This document shows, in pieces, positions 49,659 to 64,000 of a stretch of DNA of 64,000 nucleotides. Source of the stretch: Apostichopus japonicus. Lineage: Eukaryota > Echinodermata > Holothuroidea > Aspidochirotida > Stichopodidae. The DNA lies in contig NC_092573.1 in the NCBI RefSeq assembly GCF_037975245.1, positions 18,236,265 to 18,300,264 of the forward strand. The letters run 5' to 3'. The notes beneath the pieces are model-generated. The model was given only the letters and a program-made list of their open reading frames with translations. It searched no databases and was not told the DNA's origin. Both the position numbers and the translations under genes were made by a program. Position 1 is the stretch's first letter. Each line of letters opens with the position of its first letter.

Positions 49659-50698
49659 CAGGGGCGTATCCAGGATTTTCTAACCCGGGGCGCGAATTAC
49701 TAGCTAAGCGGAGCGCCACCATCGGTTGGCGCGCAACGTACAAGAAAATTTCTGGTTTTGATACCCCCTAGATCACCTAAAATGGCACTTGTACACTTTT
49801 GCCTGAGAACCAAGTATTTCCCAATAGTTTTTCCCCATCCATAACCTTTTTTGAAGATTTTCACCAGTTACACATCATGTTCGACCTGATCGCATGTCCT
49901 GTGGATCGTTGCTTTTGTAGGTGATTCTACGTCGCGGCCCACAATACTCGACAGACCCACTTTTTAAGGTTTTCAGCCCATTATTTGTTCCGAATTTGAA
50001 AATTCACATTTCTCGTGAATAAATTCACTTCAAAACATACCCATAATGTTGCAAAAAATGTCATCTATGGACAACCAATATAGAAAAGCCTCCTTCAACC
50101 CTAACACACCAGAAGTGGGAAGTATGATTAAAAATGTTGGTCAGGTAATTTTCGAAAATAATTTATTGGTGTACAAATATAGGCCTTCTTATAACGGCTA
50201 TTACAAAACTTGGTTGAAGGAAATGAAAAAATAGCAGATATTTCCGAAACCGAACACAACACACATAGGCGTAGGATGCGGGGGGGGGGGGGTGGGGGGG
50301 CTACTGAAAGAAAAAATAAAATGCAATGATGTAGCTAAAGGAAATGGATCTCATTGATAATTAAAATAAAGTTCTATAAGCTTGGCCGACTTATTCGCCA
50401 TTTCTAATGTAAAAGAGAATTTGACATAATTTGACCTCCATGCTTTTTCTACATAAGACATTTCCTTGTTTACATTAGCATCCCTCGGTATACTGCGCAA
50501 TTTCCACGGACCGTACGGTATAAAAAAATTTAGGTTATATTTTTCGGGCAAGTCGTTACAGCCCCCCCCCCCCCCCTCAAATCAAATTGGGTTCCTATGA
50601 CTACACACATCGACAGTTTTGAGGCTGTTCAACCTGGAACCGCCATTTCCATGCTCACTGATATGATGTCAAATCTGCTGTTTGCTTTACAAATTCGA
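49659..50698. repeat. Dispersed repeat, direct copy of 33418-34135, interrupted by a hAT element
   Basis: Same order of blocks as 33418-34135 (CAGGGGCGTATCCAGG, GGAGCGCCACCATCGGTTGG, GCCTGAGAACCAAG, GTCGCGGCCCACAATA, CACTGATATGATGT). The insertion 50267-50602 is absent from the other copy. Confidence 0.85.
50267..50602. mobile_element. hAT-type element (336 bp), TSD ACACACAT
   Basis: Left end AGGCGTAGGATGCGGGG and right end CCTATGACT are short imperfect inverted ends (AGGCGTAGGA versus AGTCATAGGA), flanked by a perfect octamer ACACACAT (50259-50266 and 50603-50610). A G-run follows the left end and a 17-base C-run precedes the right end. Non-coding. It interrupts a dispersed repeat whose paralogue at 33.4-34.1 kb lacks it. 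Confidence 0.78.
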
Positions 50699-51135
50699 AC
50701 AGGCGCGTAGCGAATAATTTGCTAAGGGACGGGCGAAGCCTGTAGGCAAACTATCTAAACGTAGCGCCACCACGAGTTGGCGCGAAGCGTACAAGAAAAT
50801 TTTGGCCGAATTTGCCTCCCAGATCGCTGAAAATGGCACTTCCCAGGACCATGGGTTGGCGCGAAGCGAACTAAAGATTTTGGCCGAAAATGCCTCCCAG
50901 ATCGCTGGAAATGACACTTTCCATGCCTTCTGGGTTGCATCTAAGCATTTTCTAATTTGAAATTACTAGCGATATCATAAAAAAAGTATACTCGGGGGGG
51001 GGGGGGGGGCGTTCGCCCTCTTCCCGAAATGCGTCATGTTCCCCGACGACTAGGTCGAGTTCGAGACCAGCCACAGTTGGTTTCATAGCACAATTGTTTA
51101 AGGCGTCCATAAACACACACGCGTTATGATAGACC
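50699..51135. repeat. Dispersed repeat, inverted copy of 63494-63835
   Basis: Begins CAGGCGCGTAGCG, contains ATTTTGGCCGAATTTGCCTC, a G-run at 50996, and ATGCGTCATGTTCCCCGACG through ACGCGTTATGATAGACC. The same blocks appear in reverse complement at 63494-63835 with the same outer flank (CAAATTCGAA), so a larger unit was copied with the element inside it. Confidence 0.85.
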
Positions 51136-51136
51136 A

Positions 51137-51142
51137 TATATA

Positions 51143-51227
<85 letters not shown>

Positions 51228-51238
51228 AATATATATAT
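51137..51238. repeat. (TA)n microsatellite
   Basis: About 85 bp of pure TA dinucleotide followed by interrupted TA. The six-frame ORFs across it are artefacts. Confidence 0.95.
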
Positions 51239-51240
51239 GT

Positions 51241-52242
51241 AATGGAGGTAAACGACAAAGGCAAATGAATATATATAAATGAAAATCGTAATGAGTTGGA
51301 AAATCAAGAACAGTGAAAAAACTTTCAGCCTCCACCGGGATTCGAACCACGGGCCTCCCGCTCTGTACGCGGACACCCTAACCACTAGGCTATGGACGCT
51401 GATTGTATGTCCAGAGGTTCGAAACCGGTAAGGAAGATCGTAATTCCACTGTAGGCGTTTGTCACCTATATCGAACAATACTAGTTCTGTTTTTGGTGAC
51501 ATATTTTGCCCTACTCTAGAGATCAAACATGATGCTATCCAACTCGAAAATCATTTGTGATTCCTAAAGCCGGATCTCGAAAGAGATACTTTGAACAGAC
51601 TTTATGTTAATGCAATGGAGGTAAACGACAAAGGCAAATGGGAATATATATAAATGAAAATCGTAATGAGTTGGAAAATCAAGAACAGTGAAAATACTTT
51701 CAGCCTCCACCGGGATTCGAACCACGGGCCTCCCGCTCTGTATGCGGACACCCTAACCACTAGGCTATGGACGCTGATTGTATGTCCAGAGGTTCGAAAC
51801 CGGTAAGGAAGATCGTAATTCCACTGTAGGCGTTTGTCACCTATATCGAACAATACTAGTTCTGTTTTTGGTGACATATTTTGCCCTACTCTAGAGATCA
51901 AACATGATGCTATCCAACTCGAAAATCATTTGTGATTCCTAAAGCCGGATCTCGAAAGAGATACTTTGAACAGACTTTATGTTAATGCAATGGAGGTAAA
52001 CGACAAAGGCATATATATATTTATATAAATGAAAATCGTAATGAGTTGGAAAATCAAGAACAGTGAAAAAACTTTCAGCCTCCACCGGGATTCGAACCAC
52101 GGGCCTCCCGCTCTGTATGCGGACACCCTAACCACTAGGCTATGGACGCTGATTGTATGTCCAGAGGTTCGAAACCGGTAAGGAAGATCGTAATTCCACT
52201 GTAGGCGTTTGTCACCTATATCGAACAATACTAGTTCTGTTT
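51241..52242 (-). repeat. Tandem array of about 374-bp units, each with a tRNA-like SINE head
   Basis: AATGGAGGTAAACGACAAAG recurs at 51241, 51614 and 51989. Each unit carries, on the minus strand, a tRNA-like module (51328-51399, 51703-51774, 52078-52149). That module has an A-box TAGCCTAGTGG, an anticodon-like stem CCGC/GCGG with loop GTACAGA (in copy 1), and the B-box GGTTCGAATCC. The third unit is cut at about 52244, where the sequence turns into an inverted copy. Open frames crossing it are repeat translations. Confidence 0.9.
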
Positions 52243-52244
52243 TT

Positions 52245-52553
52245 CGAGATCCGGCTTTAGGAATCACAAATGATTTTCGAGTTGGATAGCATCATGTTTG
52301 ATCTCTAGAGTAGGGCAAAATATGTCACCAAAAACAGAACTAGTATTGTTCGATATAGGTGACAAACGCCTACAGTGGAATTACGATCTTCCTTACCGGT
52401 TTCGAACCTCTGGACATACAATCAGCGTCCATAGCCTAGTGGTTAGGGTGTCCGCGTACAGAGCGGGAGGCCCGTGGTTTGAATCCCGGTGGAGGCTGAA
52501 AGTTTTTTCACTGTTCTTGATTTTCCAACTCATTACGATTTTCATTTATATAA

Positions 52554-52560
<7 letters not shown>
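52245..52560 (+). repeat. Inverted fourth SINE unit, forming a palindromic cluster
   Basis: Reverse complement of a 51241-type unit: starts CGAGATCCGGCTTTAGG, with the tRNA-like module on the + strand at 52425-52496. The B-box has one change (GGTTTGAATCC). It ends in a (TA)n run, as does the opposite end of the array at 51137-51238, so the whole 51.1-52.6 kb block is roughly mirror-symmetric. Confidence 0.88.
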
Positions 52561-52617
<57 letters not shown>

Positions 52618-52710
52618 GCGTTATGATAGACCATATATAGTATATATATATATACACACACACACGCGTTATGATAGACCATATATAGTATATATATATA
52701 TATATAGAGT
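52555..52710. repeat. (TA)n and (CA)n microsatellites with duplicated GCGTTATGATAGACC blocks
   Basis: TA runs alternate with CACACACGCGTTATGATAGACC blocks at about 52610 and 52660. The same block also occurs at 51118-51136 (as part of ACACGCGTTATGATAGACC) and, inverted, at 63490. Confidence 0.9.
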
Positions 52711-52959
52711 AGGTTGGCGTCTATCTTGGCGCAGAGTGCTCTATGTCCATTGGACAGAGCGGAATATATGTTGATACTAGATGAGACTAGTGGAACACTA
52801 GTAGTTGTAACTCGGAGTTTCACGCGTTATAGCGATCTTCAGACAACTGGTAGCTTCAAGTTATGCTCCATGAATATATAGGATCCTCGTCGGGATTACC
52901 GGGGATTATGCGGTTGTTGGTGTATTGTTCTGCCGGTGTATTCTCTTTTGCGTCCGTTC

Positions 52960-53250
52960 TGTTGGTGGGTTTGTAAGACTTCTGCAGTACCTGAGGTCCC
53001 TGGTTCAAACCTCGGTGTCGACACTGACACCAATTTCACCCGCTCCTTTCTCGTGGTAGGAAAGTGGCTACACGTGGGAAGCGGTACTCACGTCCTTCGG
53101 AGGGGACATCAAATTGCGGTCCCGGGAGCAGGACTACACACCCCTGCCTCGTTACTTCCGGGCACTATTCGAAAAGAGAAGGCGAGATTCGCCGGTGTCT
53201 TTCCACGCACACAAAAACTTGGAACCTCAATAATTTCCGACTAAGGATTT
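52960..53250 (+). repeat. Possible tRNA-derived SINE (B-box GGTTCAAACCTC)
   Basis: CCCTGGTTCAAACCTCGG at about 53000 resembles a Pol III B-box. It is followed by a GC-richer body (ACGTGGGAAGCGGTACTCAC, GGTCCCGGGAGCAGGACT) unlike the AT-rich surroundings and typical of a SINE body. No clear A-box or second copy in the window. Confidence 0.4.
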
Positions 53251-53592
53251 CCTTAGTCTGCTGAAGCACCTTCGGGTGGAAGCGTAATACGAGGTATATG
53301 ATATGATGATATCGGTGTTCGGCTGTTGGTGTATTCTCCTTTGCGTCCGTTCTGTAGTTGGGGTTTTTTTTGCCTTCCTTCGGTGCTCGCTCCTTAGTTG
53401 TGTGTGGTTCTCTTGACGGTGTTTGGTGGTTGGACTGGAGTTGTTTATGTAGAACTTGTTTTCGTGGCGACACTTCGATATGAGCTCTGGGCGTTTGTTC
53501 AGGAGGGTCCGTTTGTCTGCGTTGATAATGATGAGTTTTTCAGTGAGACAGAGGCTGCACCGCTTCGACTCGTTGCTGTAGGCTTTGGCTCT

Positions 53593-53671
53593 GGCTCTGC
53601 TGGCGATCGCCAGCAGAGCCAAAGCGGGGGCGCGCGCCCCCAACACCCCCCCCCCCCGGATACGCGCCTGG
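53593..53671. repeat. 28-bp perfect palindrome abutting a CGCGCC repeat end
   Basis: 53593-53620 is a perfect palindrome centred on GCGATCGC with flanking CTTTGGCTCT/AGAGCCAAAG that extends the hairpin. Next to it is GGGGGCGCGCGCCCCC, a C-run, and GGATACGCGCCTG at 53671, the end shared with 35314 and 63139. Confidence 0.8.
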
Positions 53672-53699
53672 TCTACGTAGCGCGCGCTAATATTATTTG

Positions 53700-54477
53700 G
53701 CGGTAATCTACAAAACATTGCACACAACATCCGATGACTTTCAACTCACGGCGTGAGTGATGAATGACATGCAGGTGAAAAAGGTTTTCAAACGTATGGC
53801 ACTGATCTCGAATAGTGGGAGTTGATATAAGAAGGTCTCACATTAAGAAGATTTCCCGGATTATAGGCTAATCCTCAATTAAAGGGTAATAACAAAAAAA
53901 AAATAGACATTGCTCGGAGGTCGTCAGTCGTACCTAAACCTATAACGCAGTAGCCTCCCCTAGGCCTATTAGTACTGTACTGCTAGGCGAGGCTATATCT
54001 GACTGTCACTGTTAATACTAGTATACTTCTGTAGTGTTAAGCCTAATTTTAATTTGAAGTTTACACTTTGGCTTATTTTGGCTTAAATTTGACGTCGTGC
54101 GTGTACAGAATGCATGTTGTACTGTAAGCGAACCCCAAATAGGGCCTAGTAATTAATATTAAGACTCATCATTTTGCATGAAGGCCGTTATGAACGTTCA
54201 GCACAGACAGTTGTTATGCTTCTCTTTTGATTGCATTTGGAGTTTTTATCACACATTAGATGGCATACACGGAATGAACGGCCATGTGATGCGTTCCAGA
54301 GTGGTTATCATATTATGACCAGGCTTTGAGCTGCAGACGATACATAATTACCTATAACTAAGCCTGTAGCTTAACGTTACATTGATACAAGCCATTGACG
54401 AACAAAATGCTGCATTTAGTGCGTAGTCAGCTTTTAGGCTAACAATTACTTCTTTTTGGTTTATAACAGATTACAAT
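53700..54477. other. Intergenic, no gene seen
   Basis: AT-rich, no exon or repeat recognised; ends at the target duplication ATTACAAT (54470-54477). Confidence 0.5.
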
Positions 54478-55875
54478 CACTGGCGGATCCAAGGGGGGCC
54501 AACGGGGGCCATGCCCCCCCCCCCCCGCAAAGGTGAGCCAAAAAGTGTTTCCGAACATCCGCTGAATCATATGATTGGAAATTAAAAAAATCGGGAGGAA
54601 TAGCAGTGGTAGACTAGTCTAAACCTTTACATTTTCTGGTTTAAAATTAAATGTATGAGCATGAGGATTTACAGTTTATCACCATTTTGCAGTTACTGGC
54701 TGGTTGTAAGAAATTTATAAACTATGAAAAATAAAAATTTTTGAGAAAGATGATCCCAACTTTGTTTTATAAATATTTTAGAAAATTACACCTGGGAAAC
54801 ATTTTTTTAGAAGTAAATTAACATCACCATTTTACACTTTTGTCGCACCACAATTGCATCTGAGGCAGCGGTGTAACGCCTATGGGCTCGGACGGGGCAA
54901 ACCCAGGGGCCCCCGACCAAAGGGGGCCCGCTGCACTGATGTACAGAACTTAGAAGAGGGGTACCCTTTTTTTCTTTTCTTTTTGAAACGGCACGTTTTC
55001 GTTGGAAAAGAAACTATAAACGAGACAATGGACATATTTTTCTGTGTGACCTTAGTACCTACTCAAAGCTGTTATCGGCTGTGGTCCTATTTATTACACT
55101 TCCAGTCACAGTGGCGACCGCAGAAAGATCATTCTCCAAGTTGAAGCTAATCAAGACTTACCTACGTTAAACCATTTCTCAAGATCGGCTGGATTCGCTG
55201 GCTATCCTTTCCATCGAGAGCGAGGAGGCATGGTCACTTGATATAGATGGACTAATCGATATGTTTGCTGACAAGAAGGCCAGGCTCAGTAAATTCAAGC
55301 TCTAGCCTTTCCAAGCTCTCGGGAACTTGGATACCATTTGTCCACAGGAGTTACGCCACGGGTGGAAAGATACATGTTGATTTTAATTGGACATTGGTTA
55401 TTTGGTCTTATTGTCCTTTCAATCTCTTAATGTATTCTAGCTTCGCAACACATTTTTTTCATGTTCCCAGTATGACAGACAAGGCGGACCAAAAATGTGT
55501 CTATGAACGCAGATTTTCCCCAAAATCTCAGTCGATAAAATCACCACGAAATGTTCCAGATACGGCTTAGATTGCACCAGAGAGCTTGTAAAACCCCAGA
55601 GCTTCCAGGGCCCTAAGGCGGGCCCTGGACCCACGCCTTTGGGACTTCGCGCTCCGCGCTCGTGATGTGCGCTCCGCGCACATCGGTTGATTCTTCGCAG
55701 CAGCCAGGGGGCCCTTCCTTCCCTGGACACAGGGGCACCCAGATTCATCGTTACGCCGCTGATCTGAGGGCATTCAGCAATAGAAAATTTTCCACCCCCT
55801 CCCCTTAGACCCCTCCCCCATATCACTCTAACGCCACTTTGGCCCCTCCCAAACAAAGGCCCTGGATCCGCCAGT
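54478..55875. mobile_element. hAT-type element (1398 bp including a nested insertion), TSD ATTACAAT
   Basis: Ends CACTGGCGGATCCAAGG (left) and GGCCCTGGATCCGCCAGTG (right) are inverted repeats. A perfect 8-bp duplication ATTACAAT flanks them (54470-54477 and 55876-55883). A 13-base C-run lies next to the left end. Without the nested element and its duplicated octamer it would be about 494 bp and non-coding. Confidence 0.92.
54866..55761. mobile_element. Nested hAT element (896 bp) with transposase C-terminal relic, TSD ATCTGAGG
   Basis: Ends CAGCGGTGTAACGCC (left) and CGTTACGCCGCTG (right), with perfect octamer ATCTGAGG at 54858-54865 and 55762-55769. Inside, on the + strand at about 55094-55305, the frame reads LLTLPVTVATAERSFSKLKL, IKTYLR, a stop, then SQDRLDSLAILSIESEEAW. 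This is the hAT C-terminal dimerisation motif (ATAERSFSKLK...LAxLSIE). The premature TAA and the short length show a deletion derivative that depends on a transposase supplied elsewhere. Confidence 0.92.
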
Positions 55876-56204
55876 GATTACAATAATAACTGTCTTGTAA
55901 CTGCATTGGTTAGTCTTTCTGCAATTAGTTATCCACAGGCAGTTTTGTGAAAGTCGAACTTGTAAAATTCCTTTCAAATGTGATCGGTAACAGATCTTTT
56001 TCTGGTTGGTTTTCTGGTTGGTTTCAATGAAATCATTACCTTTGCAGTCATGACGGCATGTGTGTGTGCGTGTGCGTGTCATGTGTGTGTGTGTGACGCT
56101 TTAGCTTGTGTGCACGATAGATCCACAAAGGAATGACCGATCATTACCATACTGGGTGGGTGGATAACCCATGGTGAGAGGAAGATCGTTATTGTTTTTG
56201 GTGC

Positions 56205-56625
56205 CTGTGAAGGTCACCAAAGGTCAGTTAGAGGTCAAAAATATTAGAAACAGCAATAGATCCCATTGACAGGGTCTGACATGGTTGATATTTTGGAATA
56301 ATTTTGAATGGGGTAAGGGATCGTTTCCAAACATTACGGTCATGTGATCGAAGGTCAACAAGGGTCAACTAGGGGTCAAAAACTAGTATTTTTGCAATAA
56401 CTTGAGAACAAATGTCCGTCAAGTTTGGGAGTTATGCTATTGTAACCCAGAAGTCGACCCGCATCTAGGTGACCTTTGACCTCAGGTTGACCTCTGGTGA
56501 CCTTTATCAGTTTCTTTGGTTATTTGAATTTTCGGGGCCATAATCGGATCTCTTCCGATCAAAATTGTCTATGGTTGATCCCTGTGCTACCTTCGTGTGC
56601 GAAGTTATCAGAGGTCAAGGTTTTT
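56205..56625. promoter_or_regulatory. Cluster of AGGTCA half-sites with regular 4/5-bp spacing
   Basis: Three groups. 56211-56237: AGGTCA, 4 bp, AGGTCA, 5 bp, AGGTCA. 56352-56378: AGGTCA, 4 bp, GGGTCA, 5 bp, GGGTCA. 56470-56503, reversed: TGACCT, 1 bp, TGACCT, 5 bp, TGACCT, 4 bp, TGACCT. A single site follows near 56611. AGGTCA direct repeats bind nuclear receptors, which control UGT genes in vertebrates. The block lies about 1.2 kb past the 3' end of UGT-C. It may equally be a dispersed repeat; function is unproven. Confidence 0.5.
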
Positions 56626-57718
56626 TTTTAACAAGTACAGTTAGGAAGTCAGTTTCTTAGATTCATATTAAACGTCCATGATTATGCATTGTCAATTGTC
56701 AACAACTCTGTAACTGGACGACATAAATTAATCTTAGAGAAGTAGGGATTTGATAAACATTTTATATTGAAATTTACCTTTACGTGCAGGCTTAACTTTT
56801 TTTATTTTCAAGATACTCCATTAAAGTATAAACAAGATTCGAATGGTATTTCGCTGATGACGTCATCTCCTCATTTTAATTACTACATAACCACACCCCC
56901 CCCCCCCAGACACAAGTTTCGGAGGGGAGCGAGTCAGATCAGTTAGCCTACATATTCAGTGGGGTAGAATTTGTTTCCTGTGGCGGCACCACGCCTGCAT
57001 GAAAATCATTGATGTGAAAAAATATATTATTAGGTACCATTCCCTGCCATCCTCTAGCAACCACCCCCTACCCCCACTCCCGATTGTAATGGAGGTCCTA
57101 ATATGTTAAACACACTCAAACATTGTCCTTATATCTCAGGTCTGTATACAAATTATGGAGACGTCGTATATGCCTGGATTTTACGCTTCAGGGTGGAAGG
57201 CTATGTAGTTCAAGCAAGGAGCACACACATACGCAATAGAAAAAGGTGTAAAATATCGTACGAAGCTCGTGACGGGATAATGAAGGAACAATGACTTCAA
57301 AGGGGTGAGGGAGGGGGGCTCAGTAACATGATTGACCCTAGGCCCGAATTGGTTCTAGCTCCCATGTATATTAATGCAAAATGTAAATTTGCTAAGTAAT
57401 CTGCACTAATTAAATTTATCCGTCTGATTTTAGTCTAATAAGTGCCCTCTCAGTTTACCTCTGAATGCAGAAGATCCGCAACGCATGGAAACATCATTAA
57501 ATTAAATTCATAAAATGTATTGTTTGATAGAGAAGTTTTAGCGTACTTCTTACAAAACTGTTATTTAATGGTATATTGCACAAGGTTTACAATTGTGTGC
57601 GATTTATATATACGATTGATGGCGTGCCCTGATGAGTATGGTGTGACCAGATATATCTAAACATTTTATCTTAATCTAGCTACATTCTTTAGTTTATTCT
57701 TCTTTGATGAGCTGATGC

Positions 57719-62182
<4,464 letters not shown>

Positions 62183-63138
62183 ATATGAATCTCAAATGAC
62201 GAAGACGCTCTGTGTGATGGTCACTGAGAAATCAACCAACTATTAGTTTCGCACAACTGATACACTCAATTGAAGACCGCGGTTAAGACAAATGAAAAGG
62301 CTTGTCACTAAATATTTGCTTAGGTTGGTGACCACCAGTGATTGTATAGTCCATATACGTTTCACCACCTGTTGTTTCTTCCAGCTTCAGGCCGTGCATG
62401 TGTAGTTATATCTTCAAGTGACTATCACACAAGTGGTCTAAGGGATACACGCTTTCAATGCCGATTTGTCATGAAACATGGTGCTGAAATTGCGACATAC
62501 ATTTTGCACTCCATTTCCTATGTGACCATGCAGTAGTGCCTACTGAATAGCTTACAACAATCAATGCGTTTACTTGATACGTAACTATAGTCAGGTGTTT
62601 CTCCATTGTGCAGATCTGACGACCCTGCAGTCTTACTTCCAATTAGGTTTAATTGAACAATGTACACAAATATCTGTTCGAAGTACACTGTACACCACAT
62701 TATATATAGGGCGACAAAAAGGTGTTATGAATCGTATACAATGAGAGCAAAGCATTGTGTGTGTCAACTATATAGAGCCCACACATATATGATACGCGCG
62801 AGCTTGATGGCTTTATTGTGACATTTTTAGTAGACCCTATATAGCTTCAAATAAATTGCTTGCTTAAGTAAATTGCTTGCTTAAATAAATTAAAAAGGCC
62901 AAAGGCTGGGGAATTTCCCTCTTTCCCACAAAGCTGCGAACACAGAGGAAGGAGCAGGGCGGCCGAGGGTAAATGCTCCCCTACAGAAACTTTCGCCGGG
63001 ACGTAGCAGAAAAGAAACTAAATAACCATATGCTATGTATAATTTTTTCCATTTTCAGTTACTGTTGTGAAAACTTAATAAAGTAGCCTATATAAAGCTG
63101 GCCTAGACCGCTATATACTGATAGATAGGCTACTTAAT
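62183..63138. other. 5' flank of UGT-C, no gene seen
   Basis: Presumed promoter side of UGT-C; no core element could be assigned. Short tandem AATTGCTTGCTTAA at about 62855-62885. Confidence 0.4.
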
Positions 63139-63350
63139 TCAGGTGCGTATCCAGGGGGGGGGGGCGTTGGGGGCGCGCGCCCCCCGGGTAAGAAAAAGAG
63201 GAGAGAAAAAAAAGAGAAGAAAAAAGAGGGGGAAAAGAGGAGGAGGAGAGGAAGGAAGGGAAAAGAAAAAGAAGAAAGAGAGAAGAAGGAGAAAAGGAGG
63301 GAGTAAAAGAAAAACGCGAAGACACCGGGAAGAGAAAGAGGAACAGTGAC
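63139..63350. repeat. Polypurine repeat with CAGGTGCGTATCCAGG end
   Basis: End motif, G-run, GGGGGCGCGCGCCCCCC palindrome, then about 160 bp of A/G-only sequence. Reverse complement of the 35150-35314 arrangement. No second end found. Confidence 0.65.
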
Positions 63351-63493
63351 ATCATTACAGCGCTGAAGGGTAACCAGTGACGGATCAATGATTTCGTAAA
63401 AGTCTGCCTCACCCTATCCCTTACACCGACAACTCCATTTTTTGACGTTTCCATTTTCCTCTCTCACTAATGATCTATATATATACTATATAT

Positions 63494-63990
63494 GGTCTAT
63501 CATAACGCGTGTGTAGAATTGTGCTATGAAACCAACTGTGGCTGGTCTCGAACTCGACCGTGTCGTCGGGGAACATGACGCATTTTGGGATGGGGGCGAC
63601 CGCCCCCCCCCCCCCCATTCAGCATTTTTTTAAATGATATCGCTAAGTAATTTCCAAATAGAAAGTGCTTAGATGCAACTTACAAGGCCTGGGAAATGTC
63701 ATTTCCAGCGATCTGGGAGGCATTTTCGGCCAAAATTTTCTTGTACGCTTCGCGCCAACCTATGGTGGCGCTACGCTTAGATAATTTGCCTACAGGCTTC
63801 GTCCCTCCCTTGGCAAATTCCTCGCTACGCGCCTGTTCGAATTTGTAACGCAAACAGCAAATATCACATCATATCAGTGAGCATGAAAATGGCGTTCCAG
63901 GATGAAACGCGTTCAACGTGTCAATGTCAATATCGTATAAGCAAGCATCGGTTATTACATCGCATGCCATCATGTACCGTACGGTCCGTT
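63494..63990. repeat. Inverted partner of the 50.5-51.13 kb repeat
   Basis: Contains, reversed, the GTCTATCATAACGCGTGTGT block, CTGGTCTCGAACTCGACC, a C-run, ATTTTCTTGTACGCTTCGCG, GCTACGCGCCTGTTCGAA and ATATCAGTGAGCATG of 50.6-51.13 kb. ACCGTACGGTCCGTT near the window end matches 50505-50519. Confidence 0.85.
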
Positions 63991-64000
63991 CAAATTGCGC

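Noticed and set aside
51328-52496. Four tRNA-like modules as functional tRNA genes
   Set aside because: They sit inside larger repeated units in tandem and inverted arrangement, as tRNA-derived SINE heads do. The anticodon-like loop would be an unusual one and no discrete gene end is present.
51098-52774. ORFs of 93-158 codons across the SINE/TA block
   Set aside because: They are translations of repeats, including pure TA dinucleotide, and are identical between copies only because the DNA is duplicated.

Overview
This is a eukaryotic nuclear window: genes are split by GT-AG introns, the DNA is AT-rich, and mobile-element debris and simple repeats are dense. The gene content (a family-1 UDP-glucuronosyltransferase cluster with a vertebrate-like 220-nt exon, a large guanylate-binding-protein-like GTPase, tRNA-derived SINEs, many short hAT-type elements) suggests a marine invertebrate deuterostome, most likely an echinoderm. 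The species is inference only; no marker gene is present.

Left part (1-16.5 kb, + strand): the 3' portion of a long multi-exon gene. Nine coding exons (1483-14727) join in continuous phase and encode about 621 residues of a charged, Ser/Asn/Arg-rich, mostly disordered protein that starts in a coiled coil. I do not recognise the family. Its introns hold a Penelope-like GIY-YIG relic (12.9-13.6 kb) and a small hAT element (11862-12196). From 16.5 to 22.6 kb I see no gene, only a 57-bp minisatellite with higher-order structure (18.87-19.5 kb) and a 139-bp hAT-type MITE.

Middle and right parts (22.6-62.2 kb, mostly - strand): a UGT cluster. UGT-A (22667-30561) and UGT-C (57719-62182) are complete five-exon genes with identical intron phases, including a 57-nt and a 220-nt exon. 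Between them lie a broken copy, UGT-B (31694-37103: no first exon, an in-frame stop, a frameshift), and a detached copy of the 3' end of a UGT-C-like gene (39.3-40.43 kb), part of a 1.1-kb segmental duplication of 56.65-57.82 kb. An intact uninterrupted GBP/atlastin-like GTPase ORF (41672-43783, + strand) sits inside the cluster. The UGTs would conjugate sugars to small hydrophobic compounds at the ER; the GTPase belongs to a dynamin-related family linked to cell-autonomous defence and membrane remodelling. I see no mechanistic link between them.

Mobile DNA: eight elements have 8-bp target-site duplications and hAT-like termini, one nested in another (54478-55875 holding 54866-55761, the inner one carrying a hAT dimerisation-domain relic). 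A separate 2084-bp element (46420-48503) has almost identical 416-bp inverted arms, a 6-bp target duplication, tandem subrepeats in the arms and a decayed coding remnant; I cannot place it in a known superfamily and it is the best candidate here for something undescribed. A palindromic cluster of four tRNA-like SINE modules lies at 51.24-52.56 kb, and a regularly spaced AGGTCA half-site array at 56.21-56.50 kb.
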